Below are positions 10,705 to 20,535 of a DNA stretch of 22,822 nucleotides, in pieces (position 1 is the stretch's first letter; each line of letters begins with the position of its first letter). Made by a program: the position numbers and the translations under genes. The notes under the pieces are model-generated. The model did no database searches. It saw only the letters and a program-made list of their open reading frames with translations, and was not told where the DNA came from. The stretch is taken from NCBI GenBank assembly GCA_000969725.1, contig JXSR01S035446.1; one strand, written 5' to 3'. Source of the DNA: Ophiothrix spiculata. Its lineage: Eukaryota > Echinodermata > Ophiuroidea > Amphilepidida > Ophiotrichidae.

Positions 10705-11049
10705 ACCGATCGGACACCGGACGGTGACCGACCGGTGTGTAGACGGTGTCTGTGCTGAGACCAGGCAGTTTTCATGATCCGTAGCAACGCCGCAAGCATT
10801 CACCAGTGTCATACCGATGTAATTGAATCCGGCTTTGCGGTGTTGCAGCTTCCTTTCGATTACCAGACACCAGTTGGCGACCGATGGTTATGTGACCATA
10901 GCAATAGAATAAGAAGGTACCTTAAAAATGGTCAAAATGCATGGATACCAAATCACATAACTTTGCGGCGAGGTTACGATGTGTCTACGGCATCATACCT
11001 GGTGGGCACCAATCGGACACTGGCCGATGACCGACCGGTGTCCGTGCTG
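10705..11049. repeat. Pair of GC-rich palindromic blocks about 300 bp apart enclosing an unexplained open region
   Basis: Block 1 (10705-10757) and block 2 (11008-11049) share ATCGGACAC, then GACCGACCGGTGT and TGTGCTG or CGTGCTG; block 1 has an extra 12 bases. In block 2, CGGACACTGG (11014-11023) pairs with CCGGTGTCCG (11035-11044), giving a hairpin; block 1 has a shorter version. A fainter relative lies at 10863-10897. The DNA between is richer in GC than its surroundings and open for 95 codons (10774-11061). I recognise no protein family in that frame, and it may be a decayed element. Confidence 0.6.
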
Positions 11050-11061
11050 TTAATCTACTGA

Positions 11062-11419
11062 TGTATCGCTCGTCACCAGGAGACCAAAACAATAATTACA
11101 AATGTTATCTTTACGTTTGTCTTTCAGCGCTATACCTTCAATCATCAGTGTCTTTAATAACAGGTTACCGTACTACTAAAATAAATGTGATTTCTTTCCG
11201 GCTTTAAATAAATCATTTAAATTTAATGAGATTCCTCTCTTACACTAGACGTTTGTATTGGATCTATTAAAATAAACGATATAAGCTTATATAAATATTT
11301 GATACCCTGGGGTACATCTCACAACTTAAGAAAATAAAAAGAAATACTATCCCTGTTATATTTGTTTATTCTAAGATCAAATTTATTTTCCCACTAGGTT
11401 GATTGAACAGATTTTTTTT
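11062..11419. other. AT-rich stretch with no supported feature
   Basis: I see non-coding AT-rich DNA between the GC-rich palindrome pair and the G-rich tract. Nothing is recognisable. Confidence 0.5.
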
Positions 11420-11526
11420 GGATGGGGTTGGGGGAGGGGGGGTTATGGGTGTGGGTTGGGGCGTCGCAAATTCGACAATGTACCAAACAGGTCCTGAAAC
11501 GGAACCCCAAACCCCCAAACACCATC
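11420..11526. repeat. G-quadruplex-prone tract followed by a facing C-rich tract
   Basis: Six runs of three or more G lie within 11424-11461 (lengths 4, 5, 7, 3, 3, 4) with short loops, which satisfies simple G-quadruplex rules. At 11502-11526 the strand becomes C-rich (CCCCAAACCCCC, then CCATCC), whose complement resembles the G tract (GGATGG, TTGGGGG). The tracts could form a hairpin or compete with a quadruplex. The 60-codon frame at 11403-11585 is low-complexity and not called. Confidence 0.55.
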
Positions 11527-12707
11527 CTAAAGGTCATTTTTTTTTAATTTTTGATACAAGGTCGTGCTCTTTGGCTCTGGTATAAAGAATATCACAATTG
11601 TTGGCAGACAGAAGGAATAGAGCTAGATATTCTAGATTATGCAAAAAAAAACATTGACAAAAGATTTTAATTGGCAGGTACATATTCAACGTAAAACTTT
11701 TATGGATAACCCCGAAAATAGTTGTTGCCCAATTGTGCTTCCGCTTTTATTGAGATGCATCTTTCCTCGCCAAAAGAACGAAAGCAATTTTACATGTTTA
11801 CATAATATGTGTCTTTCGTCGTTATCGTCAATCGACAGTTCCCGTGTAATTTTAGGCAACCGTACTATTGAAAAATATATTTTTTTTTTTTTGAAAAGTT
11901 TTTATCGGATGCATTATACATTATAAATAATAAAACTATCATGAATATTTGATACAATGATGTTGAACATCTTACAAAAGTTAAAGAAATACACCGAATG
12001 GATAGAACATCTGAATTATGCATATTTATACGTTTACTTCTTCAAATATCATTTTTCATGGCACTTGCACTGACAGTCATATTATTGTCTTCCAGGTGAT
12101 ATCGTGACTTTCCGCTAGTAAACGGTTTTTTTCCCATACATTCTACTTCTCATTAATTTACTTGTACTATCAATCGTCACTGCTCAATTGTTTTTGTTAG
12201 TTTCTGTACTTTTTCGGTGACCCGTTGTCTAAAAACAACATGTACATGTACAATTTACATCAATTCTCATTTTGTCCAGCTATCAAAACGAACCGTCAAT
12301 GGTGTCTGCTGAGATTCCCCTCACTAAAGTTTGACCTTGAAAGGGAATGCACTAATTTATACATCAGTTTGAGAGAAGGTAATTAGACAAAATTACTTCT
12401 TAATTATCATGACACCCCATAGCCATGTCCTTATGTGAAGAGTTGACTTGCAAAACAGCTTACTTTCATTTTACACTTTTCGAGAAAAGGGTGAAAACTG
12501 CTAGGACATCAATATGTGTCGCGAAGTTAATGTTAATGATTTGAGTAATTCTGTAAAAAAAATGTCTTTATTGATAAAGTGTAATTTTGTTTAGATAAAT
12601 CGTCAAATATTTTCATAATAATTGGCTTTTTTTTTTGGTTGAAAATTGACGTATACGCGTAAGCCAAGACATCATATTTCAACCTAAGTTTAACCAAAGA
12701 ATCCCTA
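11527..12707. other. AT-rich stretch with no supported gene
   Basis: I see only small items: a 12-nt palindrome TGTACATGTACA near 12240-12251 and a short hairpin near 12376-12400. The 95-codon frame at 11639-11926 has poly-lysine and poly-phenylalanine from A and T runs and no recognisable domain. Confidence 0.45.
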
Positions 12708-13256
12708 CACTAGGAACACAGAATGACCATAAAAGGTAACTTTTGATCATACTGCACCAGACATGATCAGAAACACCAATTTGTATAGACTTTTTATGGA
12801 CAAGGTCGTCCAGAGGAAGTCAATATGGTCACAAGTAAAGAAGTTGTTGACCATATATAATCACAAATGATCAGAATATGTCTTGAAGAATTTAACACTT
12901 AAGTAAATTTGTTTACCTAGTAGAGCAATGCACTTTGTTAGATTTCATTAGCCACATGATTGCAACAGAGATAAGAAGGTAATTGCTTTAGTCACAGTGA
13001 ATGGTCGCATATAACACATATCTTGTCAAATTATTTTAGCTTATATAAATCTACCATTTCAGCTCTAATTGACTTTAATTTCAGTTTGAATATTATTTAC
13101 ACTTACACACTCTATGATTTTATGGTCTTTGTCTTGACTTGAATGATCAACAAATTCCTTATGGTCATTTATAGACACAATATTCTTCTTGTCTGATCAC
13201 CTCTCATTATCTATGATCAAAAAGATACCTTTTATGATCATTCTCTGTTCCTAGTG
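12708..13256. mobile_element. CACTA-type (EnSpm/CMC) MITE, 549 bp, with sub-terminal motif arrays
   Basis: Both ends begin CACTAGGAACA and stay inverted-complementary for about 45 bp (AGAATGA, CATAAAAGGTA, TTTGATCATA shared). A 3-bp direct repeat CTA flanks the element (12705-12707 and 13257-13259). The CACTA terminus and 3-bp duplication are hallmarks of the CACTA superfamily. About fourteen copies of ATGRTC/GAYCAT motifs are spread through both sub-terminal regions, like the transposase-binding repeats of this superfamily. There is no coding frame, so it is non-autonomous. Confidence 0.75.
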
Positions 13257-13387
13257 CTATATACCAAATTTTGAAATGTTTGCAAAATTTATTTTTTAAT
13301 TCTTCATTAGGTTGCGCTGTACTTTATTAAATTTAAATTTATTTAAAAAACTGGATATTTTTTTTTACATCTTTTGCAGTCATTTTG
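13257..13387. other. Short AT-rich linker between CACTA-type MITE and repeat B
   Basis: Nothing is recognisable apart from A/T runs. Confidence 0.5.
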
Positions 13388-13745
13388 ATGATTGGGGTTA
13401 GGAGCCTGTTAGGGTAGGTCGTCAAAGTTCGGGTGCAGGTGGTGAGGCCCCGGAAAATCAAGTCGCCATTTTGAAAAATATATGCGTGCTGTGAAGCTGA
13501 AACTTTGCAGGGCATGTTAGAATTATCATTTTCCTTCTTTATTAGAAAAAAAACCCCGCTAAAATCCGTTATTTATACATTTTTTAGCAAAATAATGTTG
13601 AATTTCGTGGCCATATTTGCCATAATCCCGATTTTCTGATTCGAACAAACTTCATAATTACGTAACGCCTTGGCCGATTTTTGATATCTTGGTGTCTTTG
13701 GATAGGAGAGGACCGTACCTACCTATTGATAGCAAATCATAAACA
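13388..13745 (+). repeat. Repeat B, copy 2
   Basis: Direct, diverged copy of 5768-6115; the GTCGCCATTTTGAAAA and ACGTAACGCCTTG blocks are the clearest anchors. The two copies are 7.6 kb apart. Beyond the 3' end is a run of fifteen G at 13760-13774, in a position comparable to the C run after copy 1. No inverted termini or target-site duplication were found, so the element class is unknown. Confidence 0.75.
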
Positions 13746-13759
13746 ATCAGCAAGTTTAT

Positions 13760-13774
13760 GGGGGGGGGGGGGGG
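13760..13774. repeat. Homopolymer run of fifteen G
   Basis: A pure G15 tract just beyond repeat B copy 2. Copy 1 is followed by C10 at 6156-6165. Such runs slip readily and are error-prone in assemblies. Confidence 0.9.
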
Positions 13775-14437
13775 TTCCGGTTTAAAAACTTACACCCCCT
13801 TGGGTGGACGTGTTACAAAACAATAGCATGGGTAGAAAAGGGTTTTTATATATATATTTTGACTCTGTACACGTCCATTTCGATTTTTTAATGATTCTTA
13901 TTTTTATTTCATTAGTTGTTCGACCAAGACAGGAGTCAACGGACAAGTTGACAAGGACATGAATAACATGTTTTCTACTGCTGAAACTTTATATTGTATA
14001 TGCATAAACATTGCAATGATCTAAAATAAATCAGAATAACATATTTCAATATTATTTTCCATATCTACTAACAGTTAGAGGTAAGCTAATGTATATATCA
14101 AAATGTGTTATATAGAGCGGAAACTTTAATTTCGGTAAGTGTCGTCTCGGGACGACTCCGGACAAGCTGTAAACCATTACTGGAATTACAATATATCATT
14201 TTTTTTTCAGATTCATTCTATCTTGGCCGACAATTGATTGATGACGTCTTATTAGTTGAGTGGTGATATATTTAATGCATTTCAATATTACATAAACACA
14301 CTATAGCAAAAAAGGAGCCGATATTAACAATATGTGACATGTCACGTTGAAAGATGCAAACTTTAAGCCATCCAAGGTTAACAATACTAACAAATTAAAA
14401 TATATTTTTTTGCCATGTTCAATATAATTTAAATTAA
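13775..14437. other. AT-rich stretch with no supported gene
   Basis: I see non-coding DNA. The single local structure is a short hairpin GTCGTC-TCGG-GACGAC at about 14140-14155. Confidence 0.45.
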
Positions 14438-14701
14438 GGGCGCGGGTTAGCCGTAGTTCCCTCATTTTGCACCTATGAGGTACCTGGTTCGATTCCCGGC
14501 CCGGTGTGAAAGCCCGGCGCTTTATGTGCAGGTTTTTCTTCGGGTACTTCGGTCTTCCTCCTGCATTTGAAAGTTGAATTTAAAAACATCTTGGATCGCA
14601 GTTGAAAATAAGCTTCCTTCAGCTTATTTGGTACCAAACACCAAGTTGGGTTTCGTTGGTTAAATCCTAAACAGTACTAATGGTCAATTTTCAAAAAAAA
14701 A
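14438..14701 (+). mobile_element. tRNA-derived SINE
   Basis: The 5' head (14438-14510) is tRNA-like. An A-box-like TAGCCGTAGTT lies at about 14449-14459 and a perfect B box GGTTCGATTCC at 14486-14496, the internal RNA polymerase III promoter. A central region (about 14526-14566) reads GGTTTTTC, CGGGTACTTCGGTC, TTCCTCC, resembling conserved cores of animal SINE superfamilies. A unique tail follows, ending in an A-run near 14691-14701. It is not a functional tRNA: cloverleaf pairing is poor. No clear target-site duplication was found. Confidence 0.75.
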
Positions 14702-14715
14702 ATGTCTTAAAAAAT

Positions 14716-14867
14716 GGTATCGCTATCATTGTCTACTCCATAGAATGCAAATGAGGATAATGAGCTTTATTCCGTTGTTGAGTACCCTGTTATATGTGCG
14801 GTAGAGCATGTCCTTGTATTCAATTGGCTTATTTGCATTCTTGGGAGTAGAAAATGATAGCGCTACC
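14716..14867. mobile_element. 152 bp MITE with 40 bp inverted ends and perfect 8-bp target duplication
   Basis: The left end GGTATCGCTATCATTG and the right-end complement GGTAGCGCTATCATTT continue through TCTACTCC to GAATGCAAAT, matching at about 35 of 40 positions. Identical TAAAAAAT copies flank it (14708-14715 and 14868-14875). An 8-bp duplication fits hAT, P or Merlin families; the GG terminus is not the usual hAT motif, so the class is open. It sits just past the A-rich tail of the SINE. Confidence 0.82.
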
Positions 14868-14875
14868 TAAAAAAT

Positions 14876-15960
14876 CCATATGACATTAGATTCTCTCCCA
14901 AATAGCAGAATCACCTGTATTAAATCAAACGCTTTACATAATGGTCCTTTATTGTTCACTTGTTGGGAATGTTAATTTTCTAGTAATTGGTCATTATTTT
15001 ATTTGACTCCACATTACGATAATTGTTATTTTCACATTTAAGTAAAAAACTTATTTATAACTAAGCAAAAAACAAACAAAAACACCCCACACACACACAC
15101 ATCCACAAATGTGATCATCTTATAATGTCTTGTTGACAATCAACGGTAAAAACGCGTATTAATAAAAACTGAATTACCTACAACCTGGTATTATGTACGA
15201 CTTGACAGTAAAGACATGATGGCAAGTGTCACCTGCATCATTGTAAGCCGCGGCAGAACTAGAACAATCAACACCCACTGTTGACTTAAAGTAATGATGT
15301 ATAGCCTTGGGGATTTGTCGTTTCTATGGAAGATTCCGATTTAGAAACAACCAAGTTTACATCAAGCAGCAGAATATATCGTTCATTTCAGGTTTCTATT
15401 AAGTAAAGCATTACTTATACAAATATGTCCATGTTTCAGTTTGGTTATTGGAAAAAAGCAAACGCATTAATATCTGGTTGAATTGCTATGTCAAAAGGTA
15501 AAGGTTTTATGTTTTCCCTGGAAAAACAAATTAATTTGTGTTACACATGCTGAAAGTGTGGCCATAAGGGTTTACATACGTTATGTTTTCAATAAATGTT
15601 GATGACCCTTATACGTAAAGTAAATATTTAAGGTATTGATTGTTTAATATTTGACTTTTTTAACATCTGCCTATGGCTACGACATATATGCTGCGTCTGT
15701 TTTCAATTTAATAGTTTTCAAAGTTCAAAACCTGTCATAAGCAGGCGTTTTCATGAATTTTAATCATCCCGTTTTCTTGTGTTTGTTATACACAGATATT
15801 GATGAGTTAACCGTAGGTGCATTCAAATAAACCAGTCTATAACAACGCTTCTGTCAAGACAATTTACAGTGTATTGGTTTGAAAACCTAAGCGACTCTTT
15901 TTCTTGACATGCCATGTTGGAGATCGCATCGTTTTTTATATATATTTTTATGCTTCAGAC
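14876..15960. other. AT-rich stretch with a short CA microsatellite, no gene
   Basis: A short (CA)n run lies at about 15086-15102. I see no coding exon, RNA gene or element boundary in the rest. Confidence 0.5.
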
Positions 15961-15965
15961 TCACG

Positions 15966-16049
15966 TTCCCAAACTTTATAGAAGCGAGTTATCGAATCTG
16001 GGTCCTTCCCAAACTTTATATATAGAAGCGAGTTATCGAATCTGGGTAC
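15966..16049. repeat. Two-copy tandem duplication, about 40 bp unit
   Basis: TTCCCAAACTTTATA then GAAGCGAGTTATCGAATC and TGGGT occur at 15966-16005 and again at 16006-16049. The second copy has four extra bases (TATA). Near-identity shows the duplication is recent. Confidence 0.9.
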
Positions 16050-16109
16050 TTAGATTTGGAGAGAATAACAGTTCAGAATAAGAGCATTTCATATCAAAAA
16101 ACAATTGGA

Positions 16110-16127
16110 GCCAAAAGCACTTTTGGC
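16110..16127. repeat. 18-bp palindrome
   Basis: GCCAAAAG at 16110-16117 and CTTTTGGC at 16120-16127 are exact reverse complements separated by CA. It could be a protein-binding palindrome or a remnant of inverted ends; no partner element was identified. Confidence 0.5.
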
Positions 16128-16273
16128 AGTCGGACTGTCCCCTAATCTACCAAGTATATATTAAAACTGCATTTCCTCTTTGCTTTACATCTGTCTCAAA
16201 AGAATTCATCTTGACACCTTTACAATCTTGTCCAACCAAGCTCAACGTGTACCCCAATATATGAGGTGACTCA

Positions 16274-16332
16274 CACCGAAAAGGGGGACTTTGCGACAGA
16301 ACACTTTCCAAGTTACAGGTGAAAATAGGCAT
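16274..16332 (+). repeat. Short repeat shared with 7340-7393
   Basis: CACCGAAA-GGGGGACTTTGC also occurs at 7173-7194 on the plus strand, and GACTTTGCGACAGAACAC on the minus strand at 7361-7394. This copy joins both features in one stretch, which suggests a small dispersed element whose ends I cannot place. Confidence 0.5.
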
Positions 16333-17227
16333 ACTTTAAGGAAGAAGGTGCTTGGATTTCGATAAAATATCGTTAAAACAGACTTGACATTAAAGAATAT
16401 ATTTTTCTGTTGGTTTCCATATTGAATAATCCGCCATATCTATGTAAATGGCAACTCCAGGAAGGTGCGTTTCTTAAAGGGATGAAGGGATGTTGTATTC
16501 TTAAATTATATAGAAAAAGAAAAAAAGTATATGAGGTGATATGATCTCTTATTATGTTGGTATGTAAAAAATATATTTATTTGAATATTTGTTTTAAGTA
16601 TTCATTGTGTGTTTAAAAGAAAACGGGAAGCTGAAAATACAAATTCATTAATTATCAAATGTGGGGTTCTCTGACAATGCGAGGAAAGTCGCTCTTTATC
16701 ATTTTTCTGAAAACAGCTACTGAAGTGAAACATTGGTAAAATATTCAATTTTTCAAACATTCTTCTGAGTAAATTCATAATTGTTTGGTAGTAAATATAT
16801 ATTGTATGCACTGAATATGCACCATGTACTTCCAAGGTTCCATGTGCTTCCTTGGTGGGGAAAACAAATCATATACGCAAACAATTGTAATATTCGGACA
16901 TGTGTTATACATGCAGAAGACATGACATTTCTCCGCCTCTCTCGTGAAAAAGATCATTAGATAGATATGCTGTGAAAGAGTTGAGATTGAAAACATACAT
17001 TACTGAAAATCGCATTCTCAAATTACATGTTGTATTTTTAACGGTGTTTATAGTAATTGTTACTTAAACGTTCAACAGTCAATTTCAGTTGAATATACGA
17101 ATTAATTAAACATCGTCCATATACAATGTTAATGAATAACAAAATCAATTCTTTGAATGAATATTTGGCATTAAGCATTCGGTTTCACTACAACGAAATC
17201 CAGATTTTGAAGAAATAAAAATTAATG
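16333..17227. other. AT-rich stretch upstream of POPDC with no supported gene
   Basis: Frames on the minus strand at 16602-16835 and 16775-16996 overlap each other and have no family features. Nothing repeat-like stands out. Confidence 0.45.
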
Positions 17228-17352
17228 TATAAATATAACCCAGTCATCTATTACTTGTTGCTGAATGTATAAAACCTGACTATATTAGACTTATCACGCA
17301 AAGGGTAACTGACACAATACTTAAAGTAAAGAAGTAGGATCCAAGATGGCGC
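17228..17352 (+). promoter_or_regulatory. Candidate core promoter region upstream of POPDC
   Basis: Two TATA-like motifs are present (TATAAATA at 17228-17235, TATAAAA at 17268-17274), followed by AAGATGGCGC at 17343-17352, which resembles the YY1 site often found just downstream of animal transcription starts. The spacing would suit a start near 17300. The ATG inside the YY1-like motif opens a nine-codon upstream frame. The DNA is AT-rich, so TATA matches alone mean little. Confidence 0.22.
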
Positions 17353-17745
17353 ACTTTCAAATATGTGTCTATTGAACGCAAGAAATTGTTTTTTCCATCT
17401 ATGTATCCTAACGCATCAATATCTCCCACCCGTTCTGCATTGATGTTTTTAACATGTTAGGTGCTGCTTAAACATCTCCGTAGTGTCTTCACGGGCCGTG
17501 ATGCATAAATGGCATCGATATAATCACCTAGAGGTCACCAGGGACTTCTAAATGATATTCAATAACCTCTTGCTTAATCTTTTTTACCTTTGTTTCTTCT
17601 TTTGCTTTTTTGAATCCGGAATTTACGCATTCATGATGACTTAGAGGGAAAAATAAAACTATGTTTGCTTATGATGTGGAACGCTAAGCCCTACAGTATG
17701 ATGGGTTGTTTTTATGAGTGTGTTTTCTACGTGATATTTCTGCAG

Positions 17746-17774
17746 TGAGTGTTTGTCGTTCTTCATGCGCCAAC
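17746..17774 (+). other. POPDC: Probable 5' UTR of POPDC with a possible upstream 3' splice site at 17744-17745
   Basis: TTTCTGCAG ends at 17745 behind a T-rich tract and resembles a 3' splice site, so the coding exon may begin at 17746 after a 5' UTR intron. Alternatively transcription runs straight through from the upstream promoter candidate. Only the bases are seen; transcript data would be needed to choose. Confidence 0.3.
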
Positions 17775-18277
17775 ATGGCTTCTGGCAACTCGACGAACTT
17801 TTATGATTCATTAACGCCTGCTGTTTCATCTGATTGCGATTTTTCAAAACCAGCGGAAACAGGAATTTATCAACTTGGTTGTTTTATACTAGTAAACGGT
17901 TTTCTAGCTCCACCAACAGTAGGATTAGCTCAGACAGTATGGCTTCGATCGTGCCTAACAATTGCAAGCTTTTGTCACATTTTATGGGGAGCTCCAGCAA
18001 GATGTTGGCCGGATGCTTTTGGTTGGAATATGGTTGGTTTTATTATAAACCTTTGTCAATTAATATATCTTCTATACCTTATTTATCCTGTTCGGTTTGA
18101 TGATGATATAGAACAAATATTTTCTCAAATGTTTGAGACATTTCACATAGGTAAACAAAAATTTAGGACTTTGGTTGACTCTCATGGAGCGGTTTATGAA
18201 CTTGACGCAACTGGAAAATATGCCTCTGAGGACAGCACCGTTTCAGGCAAACAACTAGCACTCCTCGTGTCTGGGAG
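17775..18277 (+). CDS. POPDC: First coding exon of a POPDC (Popeye domain-containing) membrane protein, partial gene
   Basis: POPDC proteins are three-pass membrane proteins whose cytoplasmic Popeye domain binds cAMP (family knowledge). The exon encodes 167 codons plus two bases. Seen here: an N-glycosylation sequon at residues 5-7 (NST) in the predicted extracellular N-terminus; hydrophobic segments near residues 31-50, 54-72 and 86-105; a family-like AFGWN at 81-85; a charged stretch after the third segment; and the start of the Popeye domain ending in LALLVSGR. The ATG at 17775 has A at -3 and G at +4, and an in-frame TGA at 17715-17717 lies upstream, so this start is preferred over the GTG-initiated extension from 17718. 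The exon ends at AG|GTATGT, a phase-2 donor splitting the Arg codon; read-through adds six residues and a stop. The cAMP-contact motifs of the family (DSPE, FQVT) should lie in a later exon, which I did not find. The paralogue cannot be assigned. Confidence 0.88.
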
Positions 18278-18283
18278 GTATGT
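18278..18283 (+). other. POPDC: 5' splice site of the POPDC exon
   Basis: The sequence AG|GTATGT at the exon edge matches the metazoan donor consensus. It falls exactly where similarity to the Popeye family is lost: the reading frame beyond it gives a short hydrophobic tail and a stop at 18297-18299. The intron it opens runs to at least the end of the window. Confidence 0.8.
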
Positions 18284-18726
18284 TTTATTGCTTTTCTAAT
18301 GAATATAAACATTTATTGAGTTTGTAGATCAATTACTAAACTTATAAACCAGTGATATAAATTATGTAGCATCATTGAAAAAAAATATAATAAATTGAGT
18401 TTTTTTAAGATACCCTACCCCCACACCTCAGCACGTACAGGTACAGTTCTACGATTCATAATCTAGTGTACCTTTACAAAGCAATACATGTCACTTGTCC
18501 TCTACGTCAACATTTTTTCACTTTGAATACATTCTTGGATTTGTCCACCTTGTAAATGATGAAAACCCAAATAAATTTACACGACTGCAGTTAACAATAC
18601 ATACAACATATACAAATAATGAGGATTTATATGGATAAATATTCATCTAAACCACACAAATAATGACAAAAATATATTCACACTAAGATACAAACATACG
18701 AAAACCTAATATAGCGTTTACATTTT

Positions 18727-18782
18727 CAGCAACTGGTTTCGTAAAAGATTTCACCAGCAACCGGTTTCGTTGAAATGTTCAC
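18727..18782. repeat. 28-bp tandem duplication in the POPDC intron
   Basis: Units 18727-18754 and 18755-18782 both start CAGCAAC and end TTCAC, sharing about 22 of 28 bases including GGTTTCGT. Confidence 0.8.
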
Positions 18783-18914
18783 CAATAATTACGTCAAACT
18801 AAAAGAAAACAGAAGACAATAATGTTCTAACAAGGACATGCTTTTAATATTCCTTTTGAAGCATTTTTAAACATTTTTTGTAGGAGTCTTTATAAATATC
18901 GTAGCTTAAATATC

Positions 18915-20535
18915 CAGACATCGACTCAACCGTCAGATGGATAAATTCATACATCGTGTTGCCATGGAAATTAAAACTTCAAAATTATCAGAATAACAAA
19001 CAATATCTATTTATAGAACCCTTGTAGATTTCTGGGTTTAATGTTTTATTCTTTTCTTCAAAAACCTTTTTCCACGCACATATTTTTCAGTTTATAAATA
19101 TTTTCAATGTAATCATATTATTTTTTTTATCATTTTCGCAGGAATTTACAGGATTATATTTTTCTGTAATTATGGACAACAGCCTAAAAGTGGATGAGAT
19201 AAGGCTCCAACTACATTTTATTAAGGATCGGGGAAGTAACATTTTAGCTTCCCACTCAAAGAAAAAATAGTGACAATAAAATGTACATCTTAAACCTTTT
19301 TTTTATGATGAATACACTTTTTCACCGACTTCACACATTTTTTCAAATATAATATTTGTTATTTAAAATACAATACAAAACCGTCGATTAGCTTTTCCTG
19401 GAATAAACCGATGCCACGGAAATATTTTATCTAATCTGAAGTAATACAGAAGATGTTTCATCATTAGTCAACGATGAACTTTTGTTGGAATTCAAAGAAT
19501 GCCGCCAGTATAGATTGCGTGGTACATTACAACGATTTGTAGACTGCGCATATTGTAGATGCTGGCTGTAGTTACAGGACACGAATGCATGATAATTAAT
19601 TAGGTCTAATAAAATTACACTGCACGTTCACTAAATACTTTACTTTATTTTTTGTATCTGTTTTATTATTATCTTTTTCATTAAAGCAGACAATTAGATA
19701 GGTGTGGATAAGAAATTGAATAAAACAAAACAAAAATGATGGAATCAAAAATAAGGAAGCAAAGACGATTTTCCAGCAAATTAATGACAAAACAGTATTT
19801 CTATTTTCGAAGTGTTAATTTGAAAATAAATCATTGTTTACTAGGAATGTCACATATACATGATAGATTCACCAGAAAGTTTTCTTAGATAAAAAAAAAT
19901 GATAATTTATTATGCATATAAAATACCTCCCTGTTCCTTGCAGACTTTCTGCTCATTTTGCAGAAGTCTGTCTCATATTTTGATATATGCTACTGATCTA
20001 ATGAGCTCCTTTACAATGCTGATTGACAGGTTGGATTGGGTTTCAGCTTTCTTTCGTAGTAAACAGATGTACAACCATCAGTTTAACTAATAAGTTAAAA
20101 GCGGAGGGTCACAACATCTCCATACGTGATCGTCCAACCAAAACAGTCGTAAATGCAGCTTCTTGTCATTTTCACTTTTTAAACACTTGCAAATACAATG
20201 TTAATGAAGGAATGACACCTCAAATAGCTTCACTCGATTTCAAGAAGCCTTATAGTCGATCAAAGGTTGTCAGAGAGTCACATGTGTAACTGAGATAAAC
20301 GCGTTCAAAGATCAGTCCTATATTTCCTGTTGATTGTCCTCAAAATATACAGATATATTTCATGTCTCCGATCATTTTCTTGAAAATATAACTTTGCTAA
20401 TGGTTTGAAGTAAGCGCATTGTGGATATGTCAACAAATCAATTTTGGCAAATTACGACCATAACATAATGTTCACCTGTAACGCAGAATGAAATGTGCAG
20501 CATTTACGGCTCGTGTGTGATGGACGGCCACATAT
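18915..20535 (+). repeat. Duplicated unit S, copy 1 (carries repeat A at its 3' end)
   Basis: It aligns in direct orientation with 20840-22700. Anchors are CATGGAAATT with CTTCAAAATTA and CTATTTATAGAACCCTTG (18963-19023), GAATTCAAAGAATGCCGCC (19488-19506), ACTGCACGTTCACTAAA (19619-19635) and AATGCTGATTGACA (20015-20028). Identity between anchors is uneven; 19140-19320 is poorly conserved. No coding frame is shared by the copies. Confidence 0.7.
20145..20535 (+). repeat. Repeat A, copy 2 (3' part of duplicated unit S1)
   Basis: This is the most complete copy of A in the window. Its first 100 bp match the inverted copy A3 (shared GTAAATGCA, CTTGTCA, ACTTTTT, TTGCAAA), and bases 20207-20535 match copy 1 at the window start. 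It forms the 3' end of the first duplicated unit in the POPDC intron. The open frame at 20023-20289 lies partly within it and shows no family similarity. Confidence 0.75.

Noticed and set aside
11639-11926. 95-codon frame
   Set aside because: The residues derive from A and T homopolymers at both ends and no domain is recognisable. Length is compatible with chance in this window.
14438-14510. Functional tRNA gene
   Set aside because: The A- and B-box-like motifs are present, but the acceptor and anticodon stems do not pair properly and the sequence continues into a SINE core and tail.
17718-17774. N-terminal extension of the POPDC frame upstream of the ATG
   Set aside because: It would start at GTG directly after an in-frame TGA and shows no family similarity. 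The first in-frame ATG at 17775 has a good Kozak context.
19141-19176. Candidate second POPDC exon after the acceptor-like TTTTCGCAG at 19133-19141
   Set aside because: The frame is compatible with phase 2 but gives only eight residues before a stop, with no resemblance to the Popeye domain. It also lies within a repeat-derived stretch.
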